DNA from: Pseudomonas sp. R5-89-07
GTDB lineage: Bacteria; Pseudomonadota; Gammaproteobacteria; Pseudomonadales; Pseudomonadaceae
Length of the DNA: 64,000 nt
Reading direction: 5' to 3'
NCBI RefSeq assembly: GCF_003851685.1
Contig: NZ_CP027727.1
Span: 3,472,001-3,536,000 of the forward strand
Shown here: piece by piece, positions 22,287 to 34,338 of the stretch
Layout of the letters: each line of letters opens with the position of its first letter
Position numbering within the stretch: position 1 is the first letter of the stretch
Notes under the pieces: generated by a model
What the model was told of the DNA's origin: nothing
Databases searched by the model: none
What the model saw: the letters and a program-made list of their open reading frames with translations, nothing else
Made by a program: the position numbers and the translations under genes

Positions 22287-23531
22287 TTACAAGCCGGGAA
22301 CGCCTTGCACCCGGGTCTCAGGCGTCAGTTCTTCCAGCGGCTCGGTCAACGGCCGATCACTGATCCCCGGCAGCAGGATCACCTTGCGGCACTCTTCCTC
22401 GGCTTTATCAAACAGTTCATAGCCCCGCGCGGCCTGTTCCAGGGACAGTCGATGGGTAACGATTGCCTCGGGATTCAAGTGCCCGAGTTCAATATGCTCA
22501 AGCAATTGCGGCAGGTAGCGCTGCACATGGGTCTGGCCCATCTTGAAGGTCAGGCCCTTGTCGAACGCGTCGCCGAACATGAAGCCGTGGATGAAACCGG
22601 CGTACACCCCGGCCACGCTGACCACGCCGCCACGGCGCACCGCGGCGATGCACTGGCGCAGGGCCTTGCCGCTGCTGCCTTCGATTTTCAAGGTAGTGAG
22701 GATGGTTTCCGTGGTGCTGCCCTTGGCTTCGAAACCCACCGCATCCACCACGCCGTCGACACCGCGCATGCCGGCGGTCTGGCGGATGATGGTGTCGGCG
22801 GGGTCATCGTCTTCTTCGAAGTTGATCGGGATCACGCCGTACATCTTTTGCGCGTAGGCCAATCGATAGGGATGGTCGTCGACCATGAAAATCTGTTCGG
22901 CGCCAAGCATCTGCGCGCACGCCGCGCTGAGCAAACCCACGGGGCCGGCGCCGTAAATCGCCACGCTGGAGCCTTTGCCGATACCGGCGTTGGTCACTGC
23001 CTGCCAGGCCGTGGGCAGGATGTCGGTGAGGAACAGCACCTTTTCATCCGCCAGCACGCCGGGCACCTTGAACGGCCCGGCGTTGGCCTTGGGCACACGC
23101 ACCAGCTCGGCCTGGCCGCCGGGAATGCCGCCGTACAGGCGGCTATAGCCGAACAACGCGGCGCCTGGTGGGATCGCCTTTTTATTCAGGATCGCACCGC
23201 GTCCGTCGTTGGTGGTTTCGCAGGCGGCGTACTGTTGCAACTGGCAGAAGAAACAATCGCCACAGGCAATCACGAAGGGAATCACCACGCGGTCGCCGCG
23301 CTGCACCGCCGTCACTGCCGGGCCGGTTTCTTCAACGATGCCCATGAACTCGTGCCCGAAAATGTCGCCATGCTCCACCGTCGGGATCTTGCCTCGGTAC
23401 AGATGCAGGTCCGAACCGCAGATCGCGGTGGCGGTGACGCGTAAAATGATGTCGTCGGGCTGCTCAATGATCGGGTCAGGCACCGTCTCGACCTGGACTT
23501 TGTGGGCGCCTTGGTAAGTCATCGCGCGCAT
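22287..23531 (-). CDS. Zinc-dependent alcohol dehydrogenase (formaldehyde dehydrogenase-like)
   Basis: 414 aa. Catalytic zinc site: CGSDLH near residue 38 and GHEFMG near 61. The structural zinc site is the four-cysteine stretch [16 protein letters not shown]. The Rossmann motif is [10 protein letters not shown] near 190. The length and the NDGRG region fit the long-chain zinc ADH group related to glutathione-independent formaldehyde dehydrogenase. The ATG at 23531 is chosen because GGAG lies 8 nt upstream; the GTG three codons earlier overlaps that site. The substrate is unknown. Confidence 0.87.
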   Translation of the reverse strand: MRAMTYQGAHKVQVETVPDPIIEQPDDIILRVTATAICGSDLHLYRGKIPTVEHGDIFGHEFMGIVEETGPAVTAVQRGDRVVIPFVIACGDCFFCQLQQYAACETTNDGRGAILNKKAIPPGAALFGYSRLYGGIPGGQAELVRVPKANAGPFKVPGVLADEKVLFLTDILPTAWQAVTNAGIGKGSSVAIYGAGPVGLLSAACAQMLGAEQIFMVDDHPYRLAYAQKMYGVIPINFEEDDDPADTIIRQTAGMRGVDGVVDAVGFEAKGSTTETILTTLKIEGSSGKALRQCIAAVRRGGVVSVAGVYAGFIHGFMFGDAFDKGLTFKMGQTHVQRYLPQLLEHIELGHLNPEAIVTHRLSLEQAARGYELFDKAEEECRKVILLPGISDRPLTEPLEELTPETRVQGVPGL

Positions 23532-23592
23532 GCTCTGCACTCCTGTGGTTGGGCTTACTACTTAAGGGCGCGCGCAGTGCGTGGGTGTTCCC

Positions 23593-24732
23593 TCAACCTG
23601 CAGCGGCAACCGATAAATGGTCGCCGCGACTCTGGGCCAACAGCCCATCCACCACGCGGCACAGACCGCCCAACGCATCGGCGCCGGCGGCCCGCGCATC
23701 GGCATACCAACGCAACTGCTCGACCGCACTGTTACCTCGCAGCAGAAGCGTGTGAAGGATGTCGAACAACGGCCGTTCACCCGTGGCGTCGGCCGTGTCG
23801 GCGAACGTCTGGCGAGCGCGCTGCAGCCACTGTTGCGCATTGCCCAAGGTGCCTGAAGCGTCCAGCGCAAAGGTGCCGGCTGCGCCGAAGCGCTTGGCTT
23901 GCCAGCGGTTTTCCTTGAGCAGCCAACGCGCTTCGGGGGTGAAACCCGCACCGGGGCGCTGCATCGCGCAGGCATAACTGACCATCACGCGAAAAAAAGT
24001 CGCCAGGGCCAGGCCATCCTCCAGCCGGGGGCAGGCGTCGGTCATGCGCAGCTCAAGGGTGGGGTAGCGCGCCGAGGGGCGAATGCCCCACCAACCATTG
24101 CCATCGGCGTCGATTGCGCCCATGCGCTGCAACAGTGCCAGATAGCGCTGATACGCCTGCCAATCGGCGAAATGTTCCGGCACGCCCATGCGCGGCCACT
24201 CATCGCAGGCGGCTTGGCGGTAGCTCATAAAGCCCGTGGGCGCACCGTTCCAGAAGGGTGAGGAACAGCTGAGCAACAGCAATAACGGCAGCCAGGGCGA
24301 GACCTCGTTCATCACCGCGATGCGATCGATACCGGTCGGCACCTCGACATGCACATGCAAGCCACACAACACACTGCGCCGCGCCACGTACTGCACTTGT
24401 TCGAACAATTGCCGGAAGTGCACCTGCTCGGTGGGCCGCTGCTCACGCCAATCGGCCAAAGGATGGCTGCCGGCGCAGAGCACGCTCAAGCCGAAGTCAG
24501 CCAAAGCCTGCGCCAGGTTGCAGCGCACGGTTTGCAGGTGCACGGCTGCTTCGGTACTGGAGTGGAATACGGGTGAAGCGGCCTCTATCTGCCCTTGGAA
24601 CATCTCATGGTTAAAGCCATCACCGATAGCGCCCCGGCAGGCCGCCAGCACGGCCGCCGTGGGTTCGGCCAGCATCTGGCGAGTGTGCAGGTCGGTAATG
24701 AAATACTCCTCTTCGACACCGAAGGCGAGCAT
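23593..24732 (-). CDS. ybdK: YbdK-type carboxylate-amine ligase (glutamate-cysteine ligase 2 family)
   Basis: 379 aa, the usual length for the family. It opens with the diagnostic FGVEEEYFITD and contains HVHVEVP and TLELRMTDACPRLED, which are metal/ATP-site segments of GCS2-type ligases. E. coli YbdK has weak gamma-glutamylcysteine synthetase activity; the natural substrate is unresolved. It is the third gene of a compact operon, 6 nt after the methyltransferase gene, so it probably works with that enzyme and the haem-oxygenase-fold protein. Confidence 0.87.
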   Translation of the reverse strand: MLAFGVEEEYFITDLHTRQMLAEPTAAVLAACRGAIGDGFNHEMFQGQIEAASPVFHSSTEAAVHLQTVRCNLAQALADFGLSVLCAGSHPLADWREQRPTEQVHFRQLFEQVQYVARRSVLCGLHVHVEVPTGIDRIAVMNEVSPWLPLLLLLSCSSPFWNGAPTGFMSYRQAACDEWPRMGVPEHFADWQAYQRYLALLQRMGAIDADGNGWWGIRPSARYPTLELRMTDACPRLEDGLALATFFRVMVSYACAMQRPGAGFTPEARWLLKENRWQAKRFGAAGTFALDASGTLGNAQQWLQRARQTFADTADATGERPLFDILHTLLLRGNSAVEQLRWYADARAAGADALGGLCRVVDGLLAQSRGDHLSVAAAG

Positions 24733-24738
24733 GAGCGT

Positions 24739-25683
24739 TCAGCGTAGGCGAGTGACGGTGAGCGCCACCACGGCGATCCGCTCGACGCGTTCATAACCGG
24801 GCTTATCGAGTTCTTCGCCGAAGACGTCAGGGTCCAGTTCCCGATAGGTCCAGCCATAGGCGTCGCTGGCCAGCAGCGGCTTGACCGCCTCCAGGAAAGG
24901 GTCGCCGCCCGCCACCATGGCCACACCGGTATACAGCACCAGGCTACCGCCAACCGCGAGGCGCCCGAGGGATTCGCTGACGATACGCACCGACAGCTGT
25001 TCGCCCAGCGCGCCGCCGCCATGGCGGTAGGCGCGCTGGCGGTCGTCATTCATGTACGGTGGGTTTGCGACGATCAGGTCGAATTCGCCCTCGACGCTGG
25101 CCAGCACGTCACTTTGATACACGCTCACATTTGCCAGGCCGGCCAGCTCGGCGTTCACCGCGGTGAGGCGCAAGGCGCGGGGGTTGATGTCCACCGCCAG
25201 CACCTCGGCGTCTTGCCGCGCATGGGCGATGACCAGCGCGCCGACACCGGCTCCGCAGCCAATGTCTACCGCGCGTTTAACCGGCTCGAAACGCTGCTGC
25301 AGATAAGCTTGGATCACTTGGGCGAATCGATAACTGTCGGGGCCGAAAAACACCGCGTCCGCCTCGACGGTGGGAAAAGGCGAATGGGCAAACAGCAAAT
25401 CATCCAGGCTCGACCAGCGCACCGTGCTGCGCCACAGGGCGTCGTGTTTTTCGATCACCTCGGCCTGCTGCAACTCGTCACGAAACGCTTCAGGCAACAG
25501 CTCATTGTCGAACGGCATGGACCAGCCGAAGACATCGCGCAGATTCATCGCCAGAGGTGTCCCCAGGCGTCGATAGACGCGCTCGTGGGTCAATGGCGTG
25601 GGCGTGATGAAGCGGTAGCCGCTCTCCCTCAAGCCTCGACCGAGGTTCAGCAAGGCACGATCAGCCAATTGTTGGGCAGACAT
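24739..25683 (-). CDS. Class I SAM-dependent methyltransferase (PrmC/RsmC-like)
   Basis: 314 aa from ATG 25683. Motif I is VDIGCGAGVGALV (residues about 140-152), motif II AVDINPRAL, and motif IV NPPYMND, the signature of enzymes methylating an amino group on protein, nucleic acid or small molecules. The N-terminal 120 residues are a less conserved accessory domain. It lies 11 nt after the haem-oxygenase-fold gene and 6 nt before ybdK. The target is unknown; rRNA or protein methylation cannot be excluded. Confidence 0.82.
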   Translation of the reverse strand: MSAQQLADRALLNLGRGLRESGYRFITPTPLTHERVYRRLGTPLAMNLRDVFGWSMPFDNELLPEAFRDELQQAEVIEKHDALWRSTVRWSSLDDLLFAHSPFPTVEADAVFFGPDSYRFAQVIQAYLQQRFEPVKRAVDIGCGAGVGALVIAHARQDAEVLAVDINPRALRLTAVNAELAGLANVSVYQSDVLASVEGEFDLIVANPPYMNDDRQRAYRHGGGALGEQLSVRIVSESLGRLAVGGSLVLYTGVAMVAGGDPFLEAVKPLLASDAYGWTYRELDPDVFGEELDKPGYERVERIAVVALTVTRLR

Positions 25684-25694
25684 GAAAGACTTCC

Positions 25695-27074
25695 TTAGCG
25701 CAGGCGCGCGCGCAGTTGGATAAAACGGCGGGTAGCGTATAGGCCTGCGGGGCTGCAATGGCGCCGCGCCGACATCCACGGGATCAGCGTGCCCAGCTGT
25801 TGTTCATCGGGCAGGTTCCACAATGAATCGGCAAGGGCCTGGGTGTCCGGATCGGCCGGCCGATGCTGTTCACGAGAAAAACGGCTGCCGCGCCCCGGCC
25901 GTACCGGCGGTACGCGCTGGGTGCCGATCCAGTCACCGGCGATCCAGTCATGCAGCACCTGTTTTTCGTAACCGCTGAACACGCCGAACATCGCGGCGCC
26001 CGCGCCCTCGATCAGCTGCCAGAAGCGGCTTTCGGAGGGCTCCTGGTTGCGTTTGATCCAGCCTTTGTCTTCCATCGCCTTGAGGAAATCTGCGATCTGC
26101 CCGGGCTTGGCCAGCCATTGGTTGACGGTCTTGCCTTCAAAGCGGCAATAGTCCGAATGCATGTGCTGGCCAAAGGTGCGCTTGCGCTCGAGCATGGCCA
26201 CCACTTCTTCCTGCAGATCGAACTGTTCGATCACCGCAGTGGTGCCTGGGCCGAGGTCGTTGAGGCGGTAGCCAGCGGCGACACGACGGTAGAAGTCTTC
26301 CCTGCCCTCGCCCAGCGGCAGCAAGTTCAACACCGACTGCGCGGCTTTGCTGGCGTGGCCGCTGCTGGCGTTGTCGATGGTCACATGAAGGGTGAAGTAA
26401 TAGGGGTCGATGCCCAGCTCGCTCAGCTCGTACGCGGTGATCAACAGGTGTAGCGGCAACTGCTCGTAGCCGAGGTTGTAGCCGATGATCTCCGGCAGAA
26501 ACTCATCGGCGCACAGGCCCAGGGCCAGTTGCAGGGCGCCTTGCAGATAGTGGTCATCCTCAAGCCCCGCCTCGCTGTCGGCGTCGTGCTCGCTGAGCAG
26601 CTTGCGATAGATCACCACGTGGTTCTGTGCGGCCTCGCCGTCGCCCAACTCTTCGAGGTAGGTGGTGAGCAGGCCGTCGAAACGCTGGTCCTGCCAATAG
26701 TGCAGCAGGCCGTAGAGCCAGGCGCCGTCCACCTGTTTGGTCGGCGCCACGCGTTGCAGCACATACAAGGCGTGGGCCTTGTTGTGGAAGTAGCGACGGG
26801 GGCGGCCTTGCTGGCGTTGCTCCAGGTACTCGGCGTACGCCTGGGCTACGGCAGCGCAACGCTGTTCGACCCAGGCCGGCAGTTGTTCGGGCGAATCGGG
26901 CAGGTCGCTGGCGGTCGTTTCTACCTGGGCCAGTTGGTCCTGCAGGTATTCCCGCGCCAGTTCCATGGCGTCCGGCGATTCACCATACAACTGTTGGTAG
27001 ACCCGTTGATGGCGACCATGGGCCGCGTCAGTGACAGAGGCCGGTTGGCCCGACAGCGCTGTAAGGAGTGTCAT
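25695..27074 (-). CDS. Iron-containing redox enzyme, haem-oxygenase-fold (HDO-like) protein
   Basis: 459 aa from ATG 27074 (GGAAA upstream). The segment FLPEIIGYNLGYE followed by YELSELGIDPYYFTLH and ID(N)5GH supplies Glu, His, Asp and His residues arranged like the metal ligands of Haem_oxygenas_2/HDO diiron oxidases. Its N-terminal 150 residues are an uncharacterised extension (FHNKAHALYVLQ). HDO enzymes cleave C-C bonds or oxidise nitrogen, as in UndA and SznF. It is first in an operon with a methyltransferase and YbdK, a gene set reminiscent of small-molecule tailoring. Confidence 0.75.
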   Translation of the reverse strand: MTLLTALSGQPASVTDAAHGRHQRVYQQLYGESPDAMELAREYLQDQLAQVETTASDLPDSPEQLPAWVEQRCAAVAQAYAEYLEQRQQGRPRRYFHNKAHALYVLQRVAPTKQVDGAWLYGLLHYWQDQRFDGLLTTYLEELGDGEAAQNHVVIYRKLLSEHDADSEAGLEDDHYLQGALQLALGLCADEFLPEIIGYNLGYEQLPLHLLITAYELSELGIDPYYFTLHVTIDNASSGHASKAAQSVLNLLPLGEGREDFYRRVAAGYRLNDLGPGTTAVIEQFDLQEEVVAMLERKRTFGQHMHSDYCRFEGKTVNQWLAKPGQIADFLKAMEDKGWIKRNQEPSESRFWQLIEGAGAAMFGVFSGYEKQVLHDWIAGDWIGTQRVPPVRPGRGSRFSREQHRPADPDTQALADSLWNLPDEQQLGTLIPWMSARRHCSPAGLYATRRFIQLRARLR

Positions 27075-27275
27075 GGTGGCAGTTTCCGCAAAGTCCGTTA
27101 CAACGGACCACCCTGCTAGGCGGCCCCGCAAAAGCGCTTTGAACCACGCGCTTATAGAATGCAGAACCTTGGAGGGTGCGAAAAATTCAAATGGTGTTGG
27201 GAAAGGAGGGATAAGCGGTCGCAATGTATTGCTAGTGACGCCTTTCACCGAGAGGATGCGAGGTTCGGGAAAGCC

Positions 27276-27544
27276 TCAAGGATATTCTTGCCGGGCGTGT
27301 AATACGTTGACGATCTCGATCCGTTCTGCGGACACTCGATACACCAACACATAATTCGGGTGAACGACGACCTCCTCGGCACACGACCATTCGGATACAG
27401 ATAAGGATGCTCCGTCAATGGCAAAGGCGCACCTTCAAGGCGGGTCTTGAGGCGTCGTGCAGCGCCAGGGTTTTGTGCTGCGATAAAAGTCACGATTTCA
27501 ATCAGGTCGCTGATGGCCTCATCAAGCCAAACAACGGGCAGCAT
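27276..27544 (-). pseudogene. ParE/RelE-family toxin gene with a -1 frameshift
   Basis: Starts at ATG 27544, overlapping the antitoxin stop (TGATG). The first part reads as a ParE-like toxin up to HPYLYPNGRVP. Then the frame is lost. In the shifted frame the expected ending continues as EEVVVHPNYVLVYRVSAE and later NVLHARQEYP with a stop at 27278-27276. The span of 269 nt is one short of 90 codons, so one base appears deleted near 27385. The unshifted frame runs on to 27245 with an unrelated tail. The toxin is probably inactive unless the shift is a sequencing error. Confidence 0.8.
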
Positions 27545-27738
27545 CAGACTTTCGCCCTCTGTTTACGCTCCGCTTGCTGAATGATCGCTTCAACCCTCGC
27601 CATGACTTCATCATGAGGCACGCCGGGGCCGGGATTGGTCAGGCTTTTTTCGACTTTTTTACGAAACCAGAGATCATGGCTACTCGCCTGCTCTTCGGTT
27701 TCAAACTCCGAAACAACTGGGGAAAGTGGAACAGCCAT
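27544..27738 (-). CDS. ParD/RelB-type antitoxin of a type II TA pair
   Basis: 64 aa. It carries the VVSEFETEEQASSHDLWFRKKVEKSL core and the PGVPHDEVMARVEAII helix seen in small Pseudomonas antitoxins next to ParE-like toxins. AGGAGGT lies upstream. Its stop overlaps the toxin ATG. With the toxin frame broken, it may persist as an anti-addiction remnant or an autoregulator. Confidence 0.8.
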   Translation of the reverse strand: MAVPLSPVVSEFETEEQASSHDLWFRKKVEKSLTNPGPGVPHDEVMARVEAIIQQAERKQRAKV

Positions 27739-27873
27739 CAGGTCACCTCCTGTATGAACGTTCAGCAGTTTAGTCGCAACCCGGCGGGCTGTCTTGAACC
27801 ACCAGATGAAATGCAGGCGAGCTTACCCGCAAGATTAAAAATGGCACGCAAGGTTCCGTTCTGTTTCAAGTGA

Positions 27874-27901
27874 TGTGGGAGAGGGCTTGCCCCCTCCCAC
27901 A
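27874..27901. repeat. REP palindrome, GTGGGAGGGGGC class (single, one mismatch)
   Basis: TGTGGGAGAGGG, CTTG, then CCCCCTCCCACA. It lies downstream of the binding-protein gene glpV and may mark the end of the transporter operon. Confidence 0.8.
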
Positions 27902-27929
27902 CTGGTACTCAGTGCATTGCGTAGCCCTA

Positions 27930-29672
27930 TTACTTACGCGCTGCCTCCCACTGCTTGAGCAGGTCGTTGTAGTTCACGGTCTCGCCTTTGGGCTTCTCGT
28001 TCGCCAGTTTAGGCTTCGGCGCGCCAGGCTGGTCGAACCAGTATTGCGCGTCTCGCTCGGGGTTCATTTTCGGGCCGCACACCGGTTGAACCTTGGAGCG
28101 TTCCAGGCGCGTCATGATCGCGTCCTGTTCCTTGGCCAGGTTGTCCAGGGCCTGTTGCGGGGTTTTCTCGCCGCTGGCGGCGGCGGCGATGTTGCTCCAC
28201 CACAGTTGCGCCAGGCGCGGGTAGTCCGGCACGTTGGTGCCGGTTGGGGTCCATTCGACCCGCGCCGGGCTGCGGTAGAACTCCACCAGGCCGCCGAGTT
28301 TGGGCGCCAGGTCGGTCATGGCCTGGGAGTTGATGTCGGACTCACGAATCGGCGTCAGGCCGACGATGGTCTTCTTCAGCGACACGGTTTTGGAGGTCAC
28401 GAACTGAGCGTAGAGCCAGGCGGCGAGTTTCTGTTTCTCCGGCGTCGACTTGAGGAAGGTCCAGGAGCCTACGTCCTGATACCCCTTCTTCATGCCCTTC
28501 TCCCAATACGGCCCGACCGGCGACGGCGCCATGCGCCATTTCGGCGTGCCGTCGGCGTTGACCACCGGCAGGCCCGGTTTGGTCATGTCGGCGGTAAACG
28601 CGGTGTACCAGAAGATCTGCTGGGCGATGTTGCCCTGGGACGGCACCGGGCCGGATTCGGAGAAGGTCATGCCCGCCGCTTCCGGTGGCGCATAGGCTTT
28701 CATCCAGTCCACGTATTTCTGCGTGGCAAAGACGGCCGCCGGGCCATTGGTGTCGCCGCCGCGGGTAACGCTGGAGCCCACCGGGTGGCAGTCCTCCACG
28801 CGAATGCCCCACTCGTCCACCGGCAAACCGTTGGGCAGGCCCTTGTCGCCGCCACCGGCCATGGAGAACCAGGCGTCGGTGAAGCGCCAGCCCAGGGATG
28901 GGTCTTTCTTGCCGTAGTCCATGTGCCCGTAGATACGCTTTCCGTCGATTTCCTTGACGTCTTCGCTGAAGAATTTGGCGATGTCTTCATAGGCCGACCA
29001 GTTCACCGGCACGCCGAGGTCATAGCCGTACTTTTCCTTGAATTTGGCTTTAAGCTCCGGGCGCTCGAACCAGTCGGCGCGGAACCAGTAAAGGTTGGCG
29101 AACTGCTGGTCAGGCAACTGGTAGACCTTGCCGTCCGGGGCGGTGGTGAACGACAGGCCGATAAAGTCCTTGAGGTCCAGGGTTGGCGAGGTGAAGTCCT
29201 TGCCTTCGTTGGCCATCAGGTCGGTGATGGATTCGGTCTTGCCGTAGCGAAAGTGCGTGCCGATCAGGTCCGAGTCGTTGACCCAGCCGTCATAGATGTT
29301 CTTGTCGGACTGCATCTGGGTTTGCAGCTTTTCCACCACGTCGCCTTCCTGCAGCAGGTCGTGGGTCAGCTTGATCCCGGTGATTTCGCTGAAGGCCTTG
29401 GCCAGTACCTTGGATTCATACTCGTGGGTGGTGAGGGTTTCCGACACCACGTTGATCTTCATCCCACGGAACGGCTCGGAGGCCTTGATAAACCACTTCA
29501 ATTCCTCCAGTTGCTGTTCGGCCGTGAGGGTAGACGGTTTGAACTCGCTGCCGATCCACTTTTTCGCCGCATCTTCATACGCATCGGCCCAGGCCGAAGC
29601 GCTCAAACCACTGAGGGCCAGTACGGCAGCCAATGAAATGCTATGTCGCAGCTTATTGTTTTTATTCAACAT
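27930..29672 (-). CDS. glpV: Glycerol-type ABC transporter substrate-binding protein
   Basis: 580 aa from ATG 29672, chosen for the AGGAGG 8 nt upstream and the Sec signal peptide that follows (LAAVLALSGLSASAWA). It is unusually long for an ABC binding protein, as GlpV-type proteins are. The order ATPase, ATPase, permease, permease, small membrane protein, binding protein matches glpSTPQUV of Rhizobium, a glycerol importer. A REPIN separates it from glpU, so its mRNA level may differ from that of the membrane components. Periplasmic. Substrate assignment rests on the operon match. Confidence 0.82.
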   Translation of the reverse strand: MLNKNNKLRHSISLAAVLALSGLSASAWADAYEDAAKKWIGSEFKPSTLTAEQQLEELKWFIKASEPFRGMKINVVSETLTTHEYESKVLAKAFSEITGIKLTHDLLQEGDVVEKLQTQMQSDKNIYDGWVNDSDLIGTHFRYGKTESITDLMANEGKDFTSPTLDLKDFIGLSFTTAPDGKVYQLPDQQFANLYWFRADWFERPELKAKFKEKYGYDLGVPVNWSAYEDIAKFFSEDVKEIDGKRIYGHMDYGKKDPSLGWRFTDAWFSMAGGGDKGLPNGLPVDEWGIRVEDCHPVGSSVTRGGDTNGPAAVFATQKYVDWMKAYAPPEAAGMTFSESGPVPSQGNIAQQIFWYTAFTADMTKPGLPVVNADGTPKWRMAPSPVGPYWEKGMKKGYQDVGSWTFLKSTPEKQKLAAWLYAQFVTSKTVSLKKTIVGLTPIRESDINSQAMTDLAPKLGGLVEFYRSPARVEWTPTGTNVPDYPRLAQLWWSNIAAAASGEKTPQQALDNLAKEQDAIMTRLERSKVQPVCGPKMNPERDAQYWFDQPGAPKPKLANEKPKGETVNYNDLLKQWEAARK

Positions 29673-29720
29673 AGAGACCTCCTGGTTAATTTCGAACAGG
29701 GCTATCAGATGCCTCTCCCC

Positions 29721-29820
29721 TGTAGGAGCGAGCTTGCTCGCGAAAAACTCACAGACCCCGCGCACTACCAGGAGCACCGCGTTATCGTTGACGATTTTCG
29801 CGAGCAAGCTCGCTCCTACA
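29721..29820. repeat. REPIN, TGTAGGAGCGAGC class, inside the transporter operon
   Basis: Two perfect inverted 26-bp arms (29721-29746 and 29795-29820) separated by 48 bp, lying between glpU and glpV. This REP family differs from the other two in the window. Confidence 0.88.
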
Positions 29821-29834
29821 CGAAGGAGTCGGTG

Positions 29835-30107
29835 CTAGCCCCAGCGCATCACACTCAACAGCCACACCAGGGACAGCGCGGTCGCCACCCAGATGCTCCA
29901 GCCGGTGGCGCCGATTACCAGCAAATGCAGGTAGGCGCTGCCGAGAAGACCGATAAACAAACGATCACCACGGGTGGTGCTGATCGGCAGAAAACCCCGC
30001 CGAGGGATACTCGGCGAGCGCAACTCCCAGGTGGTCATGCCCGCCAGAATCAGCGCGATGCCGCCAAAGAACAGTGCAGTCGGGGTGGTCCAGGCCATCC
30101 ATTCCAT
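29835..30107 (-). CDS. glpU: GlpU-like small membrane protein (DUF2160)
   Basis: 90 aa with three hydrophobic segments (residues 10-27, 48-66, 70-88). It matches the DUF2160 family in length, in the WTTPTALFF start and in position between the second permease and the binding protein. It may be an accessory membrane subunit of the glycerol importer; no direct function is known. Starts 11 nt after the glpQ stop. Confidence 0.8.
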   Translation of the reverse strand: MEWMAWTTPTALFFGGIALILAGMTTWELRSPSIPRRGFLPISTTRGDRLFIGLLGSAYLHLLVIGATGWSIWVATALSLVWLLSVMRWG

Positions 30108-30118
30108 CGTCGATTCCT

Positions 30119-30919
<801 letters not shown>

Positions 30920-30929
30920 GTTGGCGGCC

Positions 30930-32889
<1,960 letters not shown>

Positions 32890-32890
<1 letters not shown>

Positions 32891-33984
32891 CAGGCAACCC
32901 TCGCGACACGGCGCCCGGGGGCCTGGACCAAACGGCCCTGGCCATCGAACACAAACAGTTTATGGGTGGGGATATACACGCGGATCGGCGCGTCGACGTC
33001 GTACTCATGCACCCCCGGCAGGTGCAGCACGAGCAGGAAATGTTCGCTGCGCACGTGCAGGAAGGTTTCCGAACCGCTGATCTCGGCGACTTCCACGGTT
33101 ACCGCCAGCTCCAGGTCATCGTCGTTGCTGGGCACCAGGCTGATATGGCTGGGGCGCACGCCGAAGCGGAATTCACCTTCGCCGATGGGACGCAGGTCGA
33201 CGTTGAGCGGGAAATGCACGAAGTTGGCGAAACTCACTTCATTGCCGCTGATGCGCCCCGGCATCAGGTTGATCGGCGGTTCGGAAAACAGCTCGGCAGC
33301 CAATACGCTTTGTGGCTGGTGATAGACCTCGGCGGCCTTGCCGCTCTGAATCACCCGGCCTTCGTGAAGAATGGTGGTGGTACCGCCCAGCGCCAGGGCT
33401 TCGTTGGGCTCGGTGGTGGCGTAGATTGCGATGGTGTGGCGCGCCTTGAACAGCTCGCGCATTTCCTGACGCAGTTCTTCGCGCAGCTTGTAGTCCAGGT
33501 TGACCAACGGTTCATCGAACAGGATCAGCTCGGCGTCTTTGACCAGCGCCCGGGCCATGGCCGTACGCTGTTGCTGGCCGCCGGACAGTTCCAGCGGGTG
33601 GCGTTGCAGGAATTTCTCGATGCGCAGCATTCGCGCCGTTTCCAGCACCTTGCTCTGGATCAGCTCGTTGGCCACACCGGCCTGGCGCAACGGCGAGGCA
33701 ATGTTTTCGAACACGGTCATGGTCGGGTAGTTGATGAACTGCTGATACACCATGGACACGTTGCGCAAGCGCACCGGCTTTTGCGTGACGTCCACACCGT
33801 TCATCAGGATGCGGCCGCTGTCGGGCTTGTCCAGGCCGGCCATCAGGCGCATGAGGCTGGTCTTGCCGGACAGGGTGCGGCCGAGCAAAACGTTGAAGGA
33901 ACCGGCTTCGAAACGCAGGTTGGCATCGTCGATCCAGGTTTGGCCTTCGACAACGCGGGAGACATGTTCCAGGGTCAATGACAT
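32890..33984 (-). CDS. glpS: ABC transporter ATPase lacking the switch histidine (GlpS)
   Basis: 364 aa. Walker A is GRTLSGKTS, the signature LSGGQQQR is canonical and Walker B is LILFDEP. The H-loop reads YATTEPNEA, with no histidine where GlpT has THDQ. A TOBE-like C-terminal domain follows. It is the first gene of the operon, 45 nt downstream of a sigma-54 type promoter at 34029-34044. AAGG precedes the ATG. Confidence 0.85.
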
Positions 33985-34028
33985 GACACGACCTTTTTAT
34001 TATTGGAATGAATCTGGCCAGTTGTCAG

Positions 34029-34044
34029 AGCGAGTTTCGTGCCA
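34029..34044 (-). promoter_or_regulatory. Sigma-54 (-24/-12) promoter of the glp operon
   Basis: The minus strand reads TGGCACGAAACTCGCT, matching TGGCACG-N4-TTGCW with one mismatch in the -12 element. GG (34043-34042) and GC (34031-34030) are separated by exactly 10 nt. Transcription would begin near 34018, giving a leader of about 34 nt before glpS. The divergent gene encodes a sigma-54 activator. Confidence 0.75.
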
Positions 34045-34088
34045 GAAATGGCAGGTGGTTGATCCGTAAGGAAATGGGATGAATGCGC

Positions 34089-34157
34089 TGTTCGGGAGTG
34101 AACAATTTGACTGATCAACTGAACAGTCAGGGGGTTGACAATGAACAGTTCTGAACA
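34089..34157. promoter_or_regulatory. Cluster of TGAACA half-sites, putative activator-binding region
   Basis: TGAACA occurs at 34099, 34120, 34142 and 34152, spaced 21, 22 and 10 bp, close to whole helical turns. The first is half of a dyad TGTTC-N6-GAACA (34089-34104). The last two overlap GAACAGTTCTGAAC. The cluster starts about 45 bp upstream of the -24 element, as expected for a sigma-54 enhancer. Confidence 0.55.
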
Positions 34158-34186
34158 ACACTCTTCTGACCTCAGCAAAGGTCAAA

Positions 34187-34275
34187 TGTGGGAGGGGGCT
34201 TGCCCCCGATGGCGGTACATCAGTGAAAAACGTGCTGACTGACCCACCGCTATCGGGGGCAAGCCCCCTCCCACA
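34187..34275. repeat. REPIN, GTGGGAGGGGGC class
   Basis: Two inverted REP units enclose a 20-40 bp centre; the ends match the single palindromes at 22240 and 27874. It sits in the divergent regulatory gap between glpS and the activator gene. Confidence 0.88.
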
Positions 34276-34338
34276 CTGACCTGGTTACATCCACTGGATT
34301 GTGCAAGACCCCAAAACAATAAAAATGAAGGTCAACAC

